From a bacterium (lineage in GTDB: Bacteria > Chloroflexota > Dormibacteria > Aeolococcales > Bog-877), in NCBI GenBank assembly GCA_021827985.1, contig JAKATL010000001.1, positions 244,376-308,375 of the forward strand: DNA of 64,000 nucleotides, written 5' to 3'. The notes under the pieces are model-generated. The model had not been told where the DNA came from and did no database searches. It saw only the letters and a list, made by a program, of their open reading frames with translations. Shown here one piece after another: positions 16,299 through 26,427 of the stretch. The number at the start of each line of letters is the position of its first letter. The stretch's first letter is position 1. A program made the position numbers and the translations under genes.

Positions 16299-18093
16299 TC
16301 GTGAGCACCGCCATGAACGCCTCCTGGGGGATCTCCACGCTCCCCACCCGCTTCATCCGCTGCTTGCCCTCCCGCTGCTTCTCCAGCAGCTTGCGCTTGC
16401 GGGTTATGTCCCCCCCGTAGCACTTGGCCAGAACGTCCTTGCGCAGCGCGGGGATGGTCTCGCGGGCCACCACCTTGCCCCCCACGGCCGCCTGGAGAGC
16501 GACCTCGAAGAGCTGGCGCGGGATCACCTCCTTCATGCGCCGCACCAGCCTCTTGCCCTGGCCTTGGGCCTGGCCGCGATGGACAATGGTGGAGAGGGCG
16601 TCCACCGAGTTGCCAGCCACCAGGACGTCCAGCTTGACCAGCTGCTCGGCGCGATATCCGGCCAGCTCGTAGTCCATCGAGGCATATCCCCGGCTGCGGG
16701 ACTTCAGCTGGTCGTAGAAGTCGTGGATGATCTCTCCCAAGGGGAGGTCGTAGGTGAGCAAGGCACGGTCCCCCACCTGGTACTCCAGGTGGCGGAACTC
16801 GCCGCGCCGCTCCTGGCAGAGCTCCATGATGCCGCCCAGGTACTCCCGCGGCGTCACCACCTCCAGCTTGACCCGGGGCTCCTCGATCGAGATCACCTGG
16901 GACGGATCCGGCAGCTGGTCCGGGTTGTCGATCTCCATCTGCTGGCCGTCCCTGAGGTTCACCCGGTAGGCGACCGAGGGTGCGGTAGTGATGAGCTCCA
17001 GATCGAACTCCCGCTCCAGCCGCTCCTGGACGATCTCCATGTGCAGCAGGCCGAGGAACCCGCACCGAAAGCCGAAACCCAGCGCGGCTGAGGTCTCCGC
17101 CTCAAACACCAGGGCGGCGTCGTTCAGCTGCAGGCGATCCAGGGCCTCCTTGAGGTCGGGGTAGTCGTCACTGTCGACCGGGAAAAGGCCGGCCCACACC
17201 ATCGGGCTGGCCTGGCGATAGCCCGGGAGCGCCTGGGTGGCGGGCCGCTGGGCCTCGGTGATCGTGTCCCCCACCTTGCTGTCCCGGACGTTTCGGATGG
17301 AGGCGATGAGGTAGCCGACCTCCCCTGCCGCCAGCTCCGGCACCTCCTCCATCCCCGGGCGGAAGCAGCCGACCTCGTCTACGGTGAAGGTCCCCTGGCC
17401 GGCCATCATCCGGATTTGGGTCCCGGCCCCCAGGCGCCCCTCGAAGACGCGCACGTAGACCACCACCCCGCGGTAGGCGTCGTACTTGCAATCGAAGATG
17501 AGGGCGCGAAGCGGCAGGTTGTCGTCTCCGACGGGTGCCGGGAGCTGCGTGACCACCGCCTCCAGCACCGCCCCCACCCCCTCCCCGGTACGCGCCGAGA
17601 CCAGAAGGCAGCGCTCTCGGGGGATGCCGATCACCGACTCCACCTCCTCCGCCACCCGGTCGGGTTCGGCCTGGGGCAGGTCGATCTTGTTGATGACCGG
17701 AACGACCTCCAGGTTGAGCTCCATAGCCTTGTACACGTTGGCCAGCGTCTGAGCCTCGATCCCCTGACTGGCGTCAACCACCAGGAGCGCCCCCTCGCAG
17801 GCCGCCAGCGCTCGTGAGACCTCGTAGGCGAAGTCGACGTGGCCGGGGGTGTCGATGAGGTTCAGCTCATAGTCGAGGCCGTCCGCCGCCCGGTAGGGCA
17901 TGCGCACCGCCTGCGCCTTGATGGTGATCCCCCGCTCCCGCTCCAGGTCCATGGTGTCGAGCACCTGCTCGGTCATCTCCCTCGGCGCCACGGTCCCGGT
18001 GGCCTCGAGGAGCCGATCCGCCAGGGTCGACTTTCCGTGATCGATGTGGGCGATGATCGAGAAGTTGCGAATCCGCGCGGTCGGGGTTCCCAT
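16288..18093 (-). CDS. lepA: elongation factor 4 (LepA) GTPase
   Basis: 601 residues, the normal length. G1 is AHIDHGKST (15-23), G3 DTPGHVDF and G4 NKIDLP. The LepA-specific C-terminal domain ends [25 protein letters not shown], seen here as [18 protein letters not shown]. LepA acts on ribosomes during initiation or back-translocation. ATG 18093 is preceded by GGAAG and a GATAAT box. It is first in an operon with hemW. Confidence 0.98.
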   Translation of the reverse strand: MGTPTARIRNFSIIAHIDHGKSTLADRLLEATGTVAPREMTEQVLDTMDLERERGITIKAQAVRMPYRAADGLDYELNLIDTPGHVDFAYEVSRALAACEGALLVVDASQGIEAQTLANVYKAMELNLEVVPVINKIDLPQAEPDRVAEEVESVIGIPRERCLLVSARTGEGVGAVLEAVVTQLPAPVGDDNLPLRALIFDCKYDAYRGVVVYVRVFEGRLGAGTQIRMMAGQGTFTVDEVGCFRPGMEEVPELAAGEVGYLIASIRNVRDSKVGDTITEAQRPATQALPGYRQASPMVWAGLFPVDSDDYPDLKEALDRLQLNDAALVFEAETSAALGFGFRCGFLGLLHMEIVQERLEREFDLELITTAPSVAYRVNLRDGQQMEIDNPDQLPDPSQVISIEEPRVKLEVVTPREYLGGIMELCQERRGEFRHLEYQVGDRALLTYDLPLGEIIHDFYDQLKSRSRGYASMDYELAGYRAEQLVKLDVLVAGNSVDALSTIVHRGQAQGQGKRLVRRMKEVIPRQLFEVALQAAVGGKVVARETIPALRKDVLAKCYGGDITRKRKLLEKQREGKQRMKRVGSVEIPQEAFMAVLTIDR

Positions 18094-18176
18094 CTGACTT
18101 CCGATTATCCCGAAGGGAAGGTCGCGCGCCTCGGAGGCAGCCTCTGGACGGCGCCCCAGGTAGGATCGAGAGGTCC

Positions 18177-18923
18177 ATGGCCAACCCCGAGCCTTCAGTT
18201 CGCCGCATCACCATCCGACCGGCCCGACGGATCGAGGAGCTGGAGCAGGTCTCCCAGCTCCAGGGGCAGATCTGGGGGGCCGCGGAGGTGGCAGCTCCCA
18301 GCTCCCTCCTGAAGGCGATCTCGGAGGCTGGAGGGGTGGTCCTGCTGGCGATGGAGGGCTCTCTCGCGGTGGGCTTCGCCTACGGCTTCGTCGGCAGGGA
18401 CGATCACGGGCGCCTCTACCACCGCTCCCACGCCGCCGGTGTCCTGCCGGGGCTGCGCGACGCGGGGGTCGGGAGGTCCCTGAAGTTAGCCCAGAGGCGT
18501 TGGGCTCGCGCCCAGGGGCTCGATCGCATGGTCTGGACGTTCGATCCATCGCAGTTGCGGAACGCCCACTTCAATCTGCACCGGCTGGGTGCGGTCGCCC
18601 GCCGACATCACCGGAATTACTACGGGCGGCGCTCTGACGACCTCAACCAGGGGCGCCCCACCGACCGCTTGGTGGTGGAGTGGTTCCTGAGCCCGGTCCT
18701 GACTGGAGCGCTGCGGGCCCTAAGGCGCCGCGGTGGGCTGGAGATACCGGTTCCCCCCGGCCTGATCGGGACCGGTCCCCCGCCGCTTGCCGACCTCCAC
18801 CGGCTGCGTCGCCGGCTGCGCCGGGCCCTGGGGGACGGGCTGACCATCGTCGACTACGACCGGGAGCGCAGCGCCTATGTGGCGGCGGAGCTCCCTGCCG
18901 GGTTCCCTCCCCCGGCGGAGTGA
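18177..18923 (+). CDS. GNAT-superfamily acetyltransferase-like protein (COG3375 type)
   Basis: 248 residues. The order [24 protein letters not shown], then [39 protein letters not shown] (acetyl-CoA loop) and [20 protein letters not shown] fits the predicted GNAT family COG3375, whose substrates are not known to me. A TAGGAT box and GAGAGG precede the ATG. Its last 49 bases overlap the 3' end of the DUF2795 gene on the other strand. Confidence 0.85.
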   Translation: MANPEPSVRRITIRPARRIEELEQVSQLQGQIWGAAEVAAPSSLLKAISEAGGVVLLAMEGSLAVGFAYGFVGRDDHGRLYHRSHAAGVLPGLRDAGVGRSLKLAQRRWARAQGLDRMVWTFDPSQLRNAHFNLHRLGAVARRHHRNYYGRRSDDLNQGRPTDRLVVEWFLSPVLTGALRALRRRGGLEIPVPPGLIGTGPPPLADLHRLRRRLRRALGDGLTIVDYDRERSAYVAAELPAGFPPPAE

Positions 18924-19261
18924 CGCGAAGCCAGCTCGAGCTCACAGATCACGTCCATCTCCCCGCCGTAGTCTCCCGGAGGAAGCGCCTCCAAGTCGGC
19001 GGCCAGCTGGGGCGATGACCTGAGCCAGGGGCGAGCCGCCTCCAGCACCTGCTCGCGCGAGGCCGGGTAGGTGACACCGCCCAGAGCTCTCAGCAAAGCC
19101 AGCCTGAGGTTGCCGATGGGAACCCCGCGAGCGTTGGCGAAGCGGGGCACCTGGAGCCCGACCTCGACCGGGGGCTGACCCGGCGCGCCCAGAGCCTCGC
19201 GCACCAACAGCTCCTCCAAGGGGATCTTGGGAAGCAGGTCGGAGAGGTCCACGTCAGCCAC
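18875..19261 (-). CDS. DUF2795-like protein
   Basis: About 128 residues from GTG 19261. The core ALGGVTYPASREQVLEAARP, then LAADLEALPPGDYGGEMDVI, matches the DUF2795 pattern (L-x-G-x-x-YPA, helix, L-x-x-LP, Y, D-V). The N-terminal half (DLLPKIPLEELLVREALG) has no assignment. Function unknown. The start overlaps the stop of a 65 aa ORF by 8 bases, tying it to the bchD-bchI operon. The C-terminal tail overlaps the convergent GNAT gene. Confidence 0.72.
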   Translation of the reverse strand: MADVDLSDLLPKIPLEELLVREALGAPGQPPVEVGLQVPRFANARGVPIGNLRLALLRALGGVTYPASREQVLEAARPWLRSSPQLAADLEALPPGDYGGEMDVICELELASRHSAGGGNPAGSSAAT

Positions 19262-19451
19262 CCCGGGCCACCCGGAAGGCGCCGGAGCGTCGCGGCGACG
19301 CAAACCGGCCGCGGTGGAGGTCCCACCGAAGTGGGAGGACGGTCCCCGCACCGCGACCGGCGCTGCCCACGGTATCGCGGCAGACGACCAGTTCACCGCC
19401 TCGCGACGCCAGTGTGACGTGGACTGCAGCCGGTCGTGACCGGAGGGCCAT
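19254..19451 (-). CDS. small 65-residue protein coupled to bchI
   Basis: ATG 19451 overlaps the bchI stop as TGATG, the same junction used by grpE-dnaJ and pdhB-pdhC, and its own stop overlaps the next gene by 8 bases. The sequence begins [19 protein letters not shown] and is basic, apparently beta-rich, with one cysteine (Cys24). No family is recognised. It fills what would otherwise be a 190-base gap in the operon. The evidence is positional, not homology. Confidence 0.5.
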   Translation of the reverse strand: MALRSRPAAVHVTLASRGGELVVCRDTVGSAGRGAGTVLPLRWDLHRGRFASPRRSGAFRVARGG

Positions 19452-20479
19452 CAGGCCTCGCCCAGCACCCGGCTGGCCACCTCCGCGACGTCGGGGGAAC
19501 GCTGGCCAGGATGGCTGCGCACGCGGTGGCTCAGGACCATCGGCGCCACCTCGGCGACCTCGGCTATGCCCGCGCTCCGACCGCCCCGGAGGGCCGCCAG
19601 CGCCTGGGCGGCCTTCCGGCCGACCAGATCGGCACGATGCCCGTCCACGTCGAGGGCGATCGACAGCCGGGCAATCGCCTCAAGGACCGGGCGGCCCACC
19701 TCCACCTGGGGCAGGAGTGCCATCGCCTCGGCGATCTGGACCCGAAGTCGGTCCTCGGCCTCCGCCCAGGCCGCCTGAAAGCCCTCGGGGTCCTCCTCGA
19801 AGGCCTCCCGCCGCAGGACGATCTCCACCCGCTCGGAGAGGTCGGAGATGCCCTCCACGTCCACGCAGAGCCCGAAGCGGTCGAGCAGCTGCGGTCGCAG
19901 GTCCCCCTCCTCGGGGTTCATGGTTCCGACCAGGATGAAGCGGGCCGGATGCCAGACGGATATGCCCTCGCGCTCGACCACGTTGACCCCCATCGCCGCC
20001 GCGTCCAGAAGGACATCCACGATGTGGTCATCGAGAAGGTTCACCTCATCCACATAGAGGATCTGGCGGTTGGCCTCGGCCAGGACCCCGGGCTGAAACC
20101 GGCGCTGGCCCGCATGGATGGCCGCCTCCAAATCTATGCTCCCCACCACGCGGTCCTCCGAGGCGTTGATAGGGAGCTCCACCACCCGCATCCGGCGCGG
20201 CTCGGAGACCAGCTCCTCTCCCTCGGCCCGGCGCTGCTGGCACTCCAGGCAGAGGGGCTCTGAGAGCGGGTCGCAGCCGTATCGGCACCCCCGAATCACC
20301 TGGATCTCGGGGAGGAGCCGCGCCAGCGCCCGGACCGCCGTGGATTTGGCCGTCCCCTTCTGGCCCCGTATGAGCACCCCCCCCACGCTGGGGTTTACGG
20401 CGTTCAGTTCCAGCGCAAGCCGCATCCGGTCCTGCCCCACAAGGGCGGTGAAGGGGTAGACGCTGCGGGGCTCGCTCAC
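19451..20479 (-). CDS. bchI: magnesium-chelatase-type AAA+ ATPase, BchI/ChlI-like
   Basis: 342 residues, the typical length. Walker A is GQKGTAKST (39-47) and Walker [12 protein letters not shown] (141-151). Four cysteines (65, 69, 77, 80) match the insertion found in BchI proteins. [17 protein letters not shown] sensor sequence is seen as [19 protein letters not shown]. BchI forms hexameric rings that, with BchD, power metal insertion into tetrapyrroles by a large BchH/ChlH or CobN subunit, absent from this window. A GACAAT box lies 6 bases before GTG 20479. Confidence 0.9.
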   Translation of the reverse strand: MSEPRSVYPFTALVGQDRMRLALELNAVNPSVGGVLIRGQKGTAKSTAVRALARLLPEIQVIRGCRYGCDPLSEPLCLECQQRRAEGEELVSEPRRMRVVELPINASEDRVVGSIDLEAAIHAGQRRFQPGVLAEANRQILYVDEVNLLDDHIVDVLLDAAAMGVNVVEREGISVWHPARFILVGTMNPEEGDLRPQLLDRFGLCVDVEGISDLSERVEIVLRREAFEEDPEGFQAAWAEAEDRLRVQIAEAMALLPQVEVGRPVLEAIARLSIALDVDGHRADLVGRKAAQALAALRGGRSAGIAEVAEVAPMVLSHRVRSHPGQRSPDVAEVASRVLGEA

Positions 20480-20526
20480 GCCTCGATTGTCGCAGAGGGG
20501 CGCCCCCCTCCCCTTCCTCCGGCGGA

Positions 20527-22611
20527 TCAGGTGCCGCGGCGGAGGGCCTCGGCCACCGGCCGGAGGATTCCCTGTTCGGTGACGTCGAAGAGGGCGAAGT
20601 ATTCGCCGCCCAGCCGCCGGCTCAGGTCCGCGCAGGCGTTGAAGTGGTAGCCGGCCAGCTGAGGGCCCCCGGGCGTCGGGGTGAGCGGAAGGTGATCGCG
20701 AGAGGTGTCGATGACCACGGTGTGGATCCGAGCCCGGTGTATCTCGGCGGCGGCGGCCTGCGCCTCGCGCAGCGGCTCATCCCCTCGAAGGCTGATGTTG
20801 CCCCGTCCGTCGCTGATCAGGACCAGAAGAGGCAACACATCCTGGTCGCGGCGCCGCTCCGCCAGGATGAGGTCCAGAGCCGCCACCAACCCGTGGGTGA
20901 GGGGAGTCGTTCCACCCACCGCCAGCCGGCTCAACTGCCGCTCGGCGAGGTCCACGCTCGAGGTGGGCCGGAGCGCGACCCGGGCGCTGCGGCCGGCGAA
21001 GGAGATCATCGCCACCCGGTCGCGCCGGACGTATGCCTCGCGGAGGAGGGCGAGGATGGCGCTGCGGGTGGCGTCCATTCTCTGCTCGGCATCCATGCTG
21101 GCCGAGGCGTCGACGAGGAAGACGATGAGGTTGCCGATCCGCCGCTGGCGGACCTTCTGGCGGAGGTCCTGGCGCTCCAGTTGAATCGCCCTGCCATCTC
21201 CCGCGGGGGCTGTGCCGCGGCGCTCAACCTGGTGGGGGGCGGCGGCCCTCAGAGTGGCGTCCAGCGCCAGGTCGGTGGTCCTCTCCTGCCAGCGTGAGCT
21301 CACGTACCGCCCCCTCCGATCCTGGGAGGAGGTGCGGCTGCGCCGACCACTCCCCCGGCGCCGCCGTCGCTCATGGGGGAGCTGCAACCGGCCCGCCTCG
21401 TAGCGCTCCTCCAGCTCCACGTTGGCGGACGGGGGTGCCGGCATGGGACCGGCTTGGCCGGAGGTGGCCTCCGCGGCGGTGCCCGGAGAGCTGGACTGAC
21501 CTCCCTCGCCGGCCTCGCCTGCGCCCGCTTCCTCCCCCTCCCCACCCTGGGTGGACTCCGGGTCCCCGCCCGGGGCGGGAGCGCCAGTCTGCTGGTCCGC
21601 GACGCCCTCCGCCATCGTCGGCACCCAGCTGCCGGCAACCCTCCGGCGATGCACCAAGGCCAACTCGGATACCTCCATCAGGTCCTGGAGGCCCGCCGGA
21701 CGAACCTCCGCCGAGGCGCCGGGCCGGAGAGCGGCCAGGGCACGGGCCGCCCTCACCATCACGAGGTCGGCGCGGTGCCCGACCACCCGCTGGTCCACCG
21801 CCATCCGGGCGGCGACCCGGATCAGGTTGCGGGACACCTCCACTTCGGGGAGCCGGCGGCGCGCCGCGATCAGCTGGAGGCGCAAGCTTTCGTCCGCGTT
21901 TGTGGGATCCGTCGCCCCGAGATCGGACTCCATCACCCTGACCCGCTGCTCAGGATCCCGGAGGCCCACGACGTCAACGCACAGCCCGAAGCGGTCCAGC
22001 AGCTGTGGGCGCAGCTCACCCTCCTCGGGGTTCATGGTTCCGATCAGGATGAAGTGGGACGGATGGCTGGCGGAGACACCTTCTCGCTCCACGACGTTGC
22101 GCCCGCTGGCGGCGGCATCCAGAAGCACGTCCACCAGGTGGTGGTCGAGAAGGTTGACCTCGTCCACGTAGAGGACCTGGCCGTTGGCCTCGGCGAGGAC
22201 TCCGGGTTGGAACCTCACCTCGCCCGAGTTGAGCGCGAACTCCAGGTCCAAGGAGCCGACCACCCGGTCCTCGGTGGCCCCCAGGGGTAGCTCCACCAGA
22301 CCCGTGGGGACGATCTCCAGAGGGAGCGGCACCCCACCTTGGGATCGCCTCCGGCACTCCTGGCAGAGGTCACCCTCGGAGGGCTGGCAGTGGAAGCGGC
22401 ACCCGGCCACCACCTCCCGCGGGGGCAGCACCGCAGCCAGGGCCCGCGCCAGCGTTGACTTGGCGGTGCCCCGCTCGCCGCGGATCAGGACGCCGCCGAT
22501 CAACGGGTCCACCGCCGCCAGCAGCAGCGCCAGCTTCATGCGGTCCTGCCCGACCACCTGGAGGAAGCCCGGTCCCCGGCGTCGCGCCGGGGCGACCGCG
22601 GTGACGCTCAA
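20527..22611 (-). CDS. bchD: magnesium-chelatase-type BchD/ChlD-like protein with AAA+ and VWA domains
   Basis: About 694 residues from TTG 22611, which overlaps the preceding stop as TTGA; an upstream in-frame extension overlaps the previous gene and looks non-coding. The N-terminal AAA+ domain retains a full Walker A (GERGTAKST, 45-53), Walker B ([12 protein letters not shown]) and cysteines 71, 75, 83, 86. In classical BchD the ATPase is usually degenerate, so this may be an active fusion. A Pro/Glu/Gly-rich linker and an arginine-rich segment lead to a VWA domain with MIDAS DASAS near residue 500, TPLTHG and SDGRGN. BchD bridges BchI to a target subunit. Confidence 0.9.
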   Translation of the reverse strand: MSVTAVAPARRRGPGFLQVVGQDRMKLALLLAAVDPLIGGVLIRGERGTAKSTLARALAAVLPPREVVAGCRFHCQPSEGDLCQECRRRSQGGVPLPLEIVPTGLVELPLGATEDRVVGSLDLEFALNSGEVRFQPGVLAEANGQVLYVDEVNLLDHHLVDVLLDAAASGRNVVEREGVSASHPSHFILIGTMNPEEGELRPQLLDRFGLCVDVVGLRDPEQRVRVMESDLGATDPTNADESLRLQLIAARRRLPEVEVSRNLIRVAARMAVDQRVVGHRADLVMVRAARALAALRPGASAEVRPAGLQDLMEVSELALVHRRRVAGSWVPTMAEGVADQQTGAPAPGGDPESTQGGEGEEAGAGEAGEGGQSSSPGTAAEATSGQAGPMPAPPSANVELEERYEAGRLQLPHERRRRRGSGRRSRTSSQDRRGRYVSSRWQERTTDLALDATLRAAAPHQVERRGTAPAGDGRAIQLERQDLRQKVRQRRIGNLIVFLVDASASMDAEQRMDATRSAILALLREAYVRRDRVAMISFAGRSARVALRPTSSVDLAERQLSRLAVGGTTPLTHGLVAALDLILAERRRDQDVLPLLVLISDGRGNISLRGDEPLREAQAAAAEIHRARIHTVVIDTSRDHLPLTPTPGGPQLAGYHFNACADLSRRLGGEYFALFDVTEQGILRPVAEALRRGT

Positions 22612-22994
22612 GCGGGGCCCGCCTCCGCGGTGCTGAGGCGCCGGCGCCACGGAGAAGGCAGGGAGACGGTCACCGCCCCCTCCGGCCATACCACCTCCAG
22701 CTCGCCGGGGGGAGCATCGAGGAGCGGCGCCAGCAGCAGGGCCACGGCATCCCCGTCCTCTTCCCACCCGGCCTCGGCCACCGCCCGGAAGGGCGTGGCG
22801 GCGGACGGGTATCCGATCTGGGGAGGCGGAGCCGCCCGAGTGCCAGCCTCGCGCACCAGAATGAGCTGGCAAAGCTGCCCGGATTGGGCGTCCGCCGGCA
22901 GCTCCGCCGTCCCCTCCGACGTGTCCACGCGGGGAGCGGGCAGCAGCAAGTGCCCGGAGCCCAAGGCGAGTGGCTCCTCTCTCAGCTGCTCCAT
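22608..22994 (-). CDS. uncharacterised 128-residue protein leading the bchD-bchI operon
   Basis: The start is ATG 22994, six bases from a TACGAT -10 box (leaderless spacing). The protein begins MEQLREEPLALGSGHLLLPA and is acidic with a VWPEGAVTVSLPSPWRRRLS block near the end. It has no signal peptide or membrane segment. Its stop overlaps the bchD TTG start. I do not recognise a family. Position suggests a partner or regulator of the ATPase/VWA pair. Confidence 0.7.
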   Translation of the reverse strand: MEQLREEPLALGSGHLLLPAPRVDTSEGTAELPADAQSGQLCQLILVREAGTRAAPPPQIGYPSAATPFRAVAEAGWEEDGDAVALLLAPLLDAPPGELEVVWPEGAVTVSLPSPWRRRLSTAEAGPA

Positions 22995-23000
22995 GCCGAT

Positions 23001-23006
23001 ATCGTA
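23001..23006 (-). promoter_or_regulatory. -10 box TACGAT, leaderless spacing, bchD-bchI operon
   Basis: TACGAT-N6-ATG on the minus strand; transcription would start on the ATG at 22994. Base 23006 is only 47 bases from the divergent npdG start. Confidence 0.5.
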
Positions 23007-23052
23007 GGTGCGTTGGGACCGAGCGCGGAGTGAGGGGAGCAGAGGAATAGCG

Positions 23053-23709
23053 GTGGGACAGCCTGTCGGCATCATCGGAGGAACGGGCCCCCTGGGTACT
23101 GGCCTGGCGCTGCGCCTGGCAGCAGCCGGGCTGGAGGTGCAGCTGGGCTCCCGAGACCCGCAGCGTGCCGGGGAGGCCGCCCGGAGGCTGAACTCACTCC
23201 TGGATGGCGGCGTCGGTGCGGTCAGTGGCAGCCGTAACGACGAGGTGGCTGACCGGGCACTGGTCGTCGTCGCCCTGCCCTACGACGCGGTGCGGGCTAC
23301 CATCCAGGAACTCGCGCGTCAGCTGGCCGGGAAGATCGTCGTCTCCACGGCGGTGCCGATGTCGTTCGCGTCTGGTCGGCCCGAACCGGTGCACCTCGAA
23401 GCGGGCTCAGCGGCCCAGGAGCTGGCGGAGCTCTGCCCCAACTCCCGCGTGGTGGGCGCCTTCCAAACGGTGGCGGCGGGTCAGCTCCTGGACCTGCGCC
23501 TGCAGCTGGACGAGGACGTGCTGGTGGGCGGAGACGATCGGCAGGCGAGGAAGGAGGTGGCTAATTTGGTGGAGCGGATTGAGGGGCTCCGGGCGGTGGA
23601 GTCGGGCCCCCTAGCCACCTGCCGATACGCGGAAGGGCTGACTCCGCTGCTCCTGAGGCTGAACCGGCTGCACCACGCCCAGACCGGCATCCGCATCACC
23701 GGGCTCTAG
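23053..23709 (+). CDS. npdG: F420-dependent NADP reductase (NpdG family)
   Basis: About 218 residues. The enzyme moves hydride between F420H2 and NADP+. The Rossmann motif GIIGGTGPLGTGLA near the N-terminus is the family form (G-GTG-LG). LGSRDPQRA recognises the NADP phosphate, and NDEVADRALVVVALPYD and VVGAFQTVAAGQLLDL match NpdG. GTG 23053 is chosen because GAGGA lies 6 bases before it and the Rossmann strand follows at once; GTG 23008 is an alternative. It implies a coenzyme F420 economy. Its end is 20 bases from that of lpdA. Confidence 0.87.
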   Translation: MGQPVGIIGGTGPLGTGLALRLAAAGLEVQLGSRDPQRAGEAARRLNSLLDGGVGAVSGSRNDEVADRALVVVALPYDAVRATIQELARQLAGKIVVSTAVPMSFASGRPEPVHLEAGSAAQELAELCPNSRVVGAFQTVAAGQLLDLRLQLDEDVLVGGDDRQARKEVANLVERIEGLRAVESGPLATCRYAEGLTPLLLRLNRLHHAQTGIRITGL

Positions 23710-23729
23710 CGGAGTCCGGCGCAGAGGCC

Positions 23730-25100
23730 TCAAATGTGGATGGCGGCCCCGTCGGCAGCGAGCACCGCCTCCTTGAGGCTCTCGCTCAGGGTTGGGTGGG
23801 CGTGTACCAGCGCCTCGAACTGGTCCGGGCGCACGCCGGACCAGGCGGCCATCACCATCTCGGGCAGCAGCTCGGTGACCTCCGGGCCCACCGCGTGGGT
23901 GCCGATGAGGCGGCCCGTAGCCGCCTCGAACACGGTCTTGACGAAGCCGCCGGTCTCTCCCATGGCGATGGCCTTCCCGCTGGCGGTGAAGGGGAACTTG
24001 CCCACCCGCACCTGGAGGCCGCGGGCCTTGGCCTGCTCCTCGGTGAGGCCGAGCGAAGCCACCTGAGGTTGGCAGTAGGTGCAGCGGGGAACCAGGTCCA
24101 CGTCCAGGGGTGCCACCTCGCGGCCGGCCGCGGTCTCCACCGCGATCACCCCCTCGGCGCTGGCGGCGTGGGCCAGCAGGGGTGGACCCGTGACGTCTCC
24201 GATGGCGTACACGCCGGGCACGTTGGTGCGCTGATGTGGGTCGACGGCGATCGCCCCCTCACGCAGCTGGACACCCAGCTCCTCCAGGCCGATCTCCTCG
24301 ATGTTGGCCCGCACCCCGGTAGCGGTGAGCACCATCTCCGCTTCGAGCACCTCACCTGACTCCAGGTGCAGACGCATCCCCTCGGCGGCGCGCTCCGCCC
24401 TCTGGATCATGGCGCCCGCGCGGATCTCGATGCCGCGGCGCTGGAACTGGCGGTTCACCTCCCGAGACACCTCAGCATCCTCCTGGGGGAGAATGCGGTC
24501 CAGGGCCTCCACCACGGTGACCCGCACCCCGTAGGTGGAGTAGACGTCGGCGAACTCCGCGCCGATGGCACCGCCCCCGACGATGACGCAGGATGCCGGG
24601 AGGCGCCGAAGCTCCAGCGCCTGACGGTAGGTGAACACGGTGCGCCCGTCCGGGTCCAGACCCGGGAGCACCTTGGGGCGCGCCCCGGTGGCGATGATGA
24701 TCTGGGTGGCGGCGACCGTCTGCCCAGATGGCTCGACCCGGATGGTCTGCTCGGAGACCAGCCGGCCCCGGCCCCTGACCACCTCGACCCCGTTCTTGCG
24801 CATCAGGAAGGCCACCCCCCCCACCAACTTGGAGACCACCTCGCGGCTTCTGGTGATGGCGGCATCGAAGTCGGCGCCGACCTCGCCGGTGGAGATGCCG
24901 AAACGATCCGCCTCTCGGATCAGCCGCAGAACCTCGGCATTGCGCAGGAGCGCCTTGGAGGGTATGCAGCCCCAGTTGAGGCAGATCCCGCCCAGGGTCT
25001 CCTCCTGCTCGATCAGGGCCACGCTCATGCCCAGCTGGGCGGCCCGAATGGCGGCCACGTATCCTCCCGGCCCGGAACCCAGGATGGCCAGGTCCTTCAT
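23730..25100 (-). CDS. lpdA: dihydrolipoyl dehydrogenase (E3)
   Basis: About 456 residues. E3 reoxidises dihydrolipoamide with FAD and NAD+. FAD-binding GSGPGGYVAAIRA lies at 8-20, the redox disulfide is GGICLNWGCIPSK (Cys40/Cys45), the NAD-binding motif is VGGGAIGAEFADV, and the active-site His-Glu pair is in HAHPTLSESLKE. ATG 25100 has GGAGGAG close upstream. It is the last gene of the pdh operon, 25 bases after pdhC. Confidence 0.97.
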   Translation of the reverse strand: MKDLAILGSGPGGYVAAIRAAQLGMSVALIEQEETLGGICLNWGCIPSKALLRNAEVLRLIREADRFGISTGEVGADFDAAITRSREVVSKLVGGVAFLMRKNGVEVVRGRGRLVSEQTIRVEPSGQTVAATQIIIATGARPKVLPGLDPDGRTVFTYRQALELRRLPASCVIVGGGAIGAEFADVYSTYGVRVTVVEALDRILPQEDAEVSREVNRQFQRRGIEIRAGAMIQRAERAAEGMRLHLESGEVLEAEMVLTATGVRANIEEIGLEELGVQLREGAIAVDPHQRTNVPGVYAIGDVTGPPLLAHAASAEGVIAVETAAGREVAPLDVDLVPRCTYCQPQVASLGLTEEQAKARGLQVRVGKFPFTASGKAIAMGETGGFVKTVFEAATGRLIGTHAVGPEVTELLPEMVMAAWSGVRPDQFEALVHAHPTLSESLKEAVLAADGAAIHI

Positions 25101-25125
25101 CGCTCCTCCTCCCACGGGTACGGGC

Positions 25126-26427
25126 TCAGATCAGCAGGGACGTGGGGTGTTCGAGACACCACCGAAGGTAGCCCAGGGCCTCGGCCCCCTGGGCGCCGTC
25201 TGTCACCCGGTGGTCGATGGCCAGCGTCACCTCCATGATCTGGCCAGCAACCACCTGGCCGTCCCGCACCACGGGGACCTCCCCCACCTCGCCCACGGCC
25301 AGGACACTACCCTGGCCCGGGGTGATGATGGCCGAGAACTGGTTGATGCCGAACATCCCCAGGTTGCTGATGGCGGTGTGCGCACCGGCCAGCTCCTCGG
25401 AACGCAGTTGGTTGCTCTTGGCGCGGGCCGCCAGGTCGTGGGTCCGTCGCGCCAGCTCGGCGAAGGACAGCGACTCGCAGGATCGCAGGGTGGGGGCGAC
25501 GAGACCGTCCGGCACCGCCACCGCCAGGGCGATGTTGCTGGAGAAGAAGCGCCGGACCCCGCCGCCCACGTAGGCCGAGTTAAGTTGGGGGTGACGCTGC
25601 AGGGTGAGGGCCATGGCCCGCACCAGGAAGTCGGTGACGGAGAACCGCGGGACATCAGGCTGCTGCAGTGAGTTGAGCTCCGAGCGGAGCCTCATCAGCG
25701 CTGCCACGTCCACTCGAGTGGTGAGGTAGAAGTGGGGGATGGTGCTGTTGGCCTCCGACATCCGGCGGGCGATGGCCTCGCGCATCCGGGTCGTCTTGAC
25801 CGGTTCCGAAGGGTCGGTGGGATCCAGTGGGGCCGCGCGCCCGGCCGCGGCGGGAGCGGCTGCCATCAGCCCACCCGACTGCGCCAGGGCCTCGACGTCC
25901 TCGGCGGTGACCCTCCCCTCCGGCCCGGTCCCGCGCACCTGGCTCAAGGGGAGTCCGAGCTCCCGCGCTCGGCGGCGGGCCAGCGGGCTGGCCTTGACCC
26001 GCCCCACCGGCGGCGGCTCCTCGGACACCGTGGCCTCACCAGCAAGCTGGTGGGCCCAGTCGGGGACCGGCGTCGGCTCGGGCGGGGTGGACCCGGGGGC
26101 CACGTCCTGGGTGGCGACCTCGGCAGGCGGCGGTGCGGTGGCCCCCTCGCCGCCTCCGGCAGCCGGAGCCTCATCCTCCAGCTCCTCCCCCTCCTCAGCG
26201 ATCACGGCAATGGGGGCCCCGACGGGCACCTTCTCTCCCGGACCGACCAGAATCCGACGCAGGATCCCACTGGCGTAGGCCTCGATGTCGATATCCGCCT
26301 TGTCGGTGGCGATGGAGGCGATGGTGTCACCGCGCTCCACCCTGGTCCCCTCCTCCACCAGCCAGCGGTTGATGGTGCCCTCGGTCATGTCGTACCCCAT
26401 CTGGGGCATGGTGACCTGATAGGCCAT
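25126..26427 (-). CDS. pdhC: dihydrolipoamide acyltransferase (E2) of an alpha-ketoacid dehydrogenase complex
   Basis: 433 residues. One lipoyl domain carries the target lysine in ATDKADIDIEA (Lys43). A Pro/Ala/Glu-rich linker leads to a peripheral-subunit-binding domain (VKASPLARRRARELG, then VRGTGPEGRVTAEDV), then the catalytic core with HRVTDGAQGAEAL (His406, Asp410). TGATG couples it to pdhB. Whether pyruvate, acetoin or branched-chain acids are used is not certain from E2 alone. Confidence 0.93.
   Translation of the reverse strand: MAYQVTMPQMGYDMTEGTINRWLVEEGTRVERGDTIASIATDKADIDIEAYASGILRRILVGPGEKVPVGAPIAVIAEEGEELEDEAPAAGGGEGATAPPPAEVATQDVAPGSTPPEPTPVPDWAHQLAGEATVSEEPPPVGRVKASPLARRRARELGLPLSQVRGTGPEGRVTAEDVEALAQSGGLMAAAPAAAGRAAPLDPTDPSEPVKTTRMREAIARRMSEANSTIPHFYLTTRVDVAALMRLRSELNSLQQPDVPRFSVTDFLVRAMALTLQRHPQLNSAYVGGGVRRFFSSNIALAVAVPDGLVAPTLRSCESLSFAELARRTHDLAARAKSNQLRSEELAGAHTAISNLGMFGINQFSAIITPGQGSVLAVGEVGEVPVVRDGQVVAGQIMEVTLAIDHRVTDGAQGAEALGYLRWCLEHPTSLLI

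Noticed and set aside
22612..22872. 87-residue N-terminal extension of the bchD frame
   Set aside because: It overlaps a better gene in another frame and has Arg/Gly-rich shadow composition; TTG 22611 with a TTGA junction is preferred.
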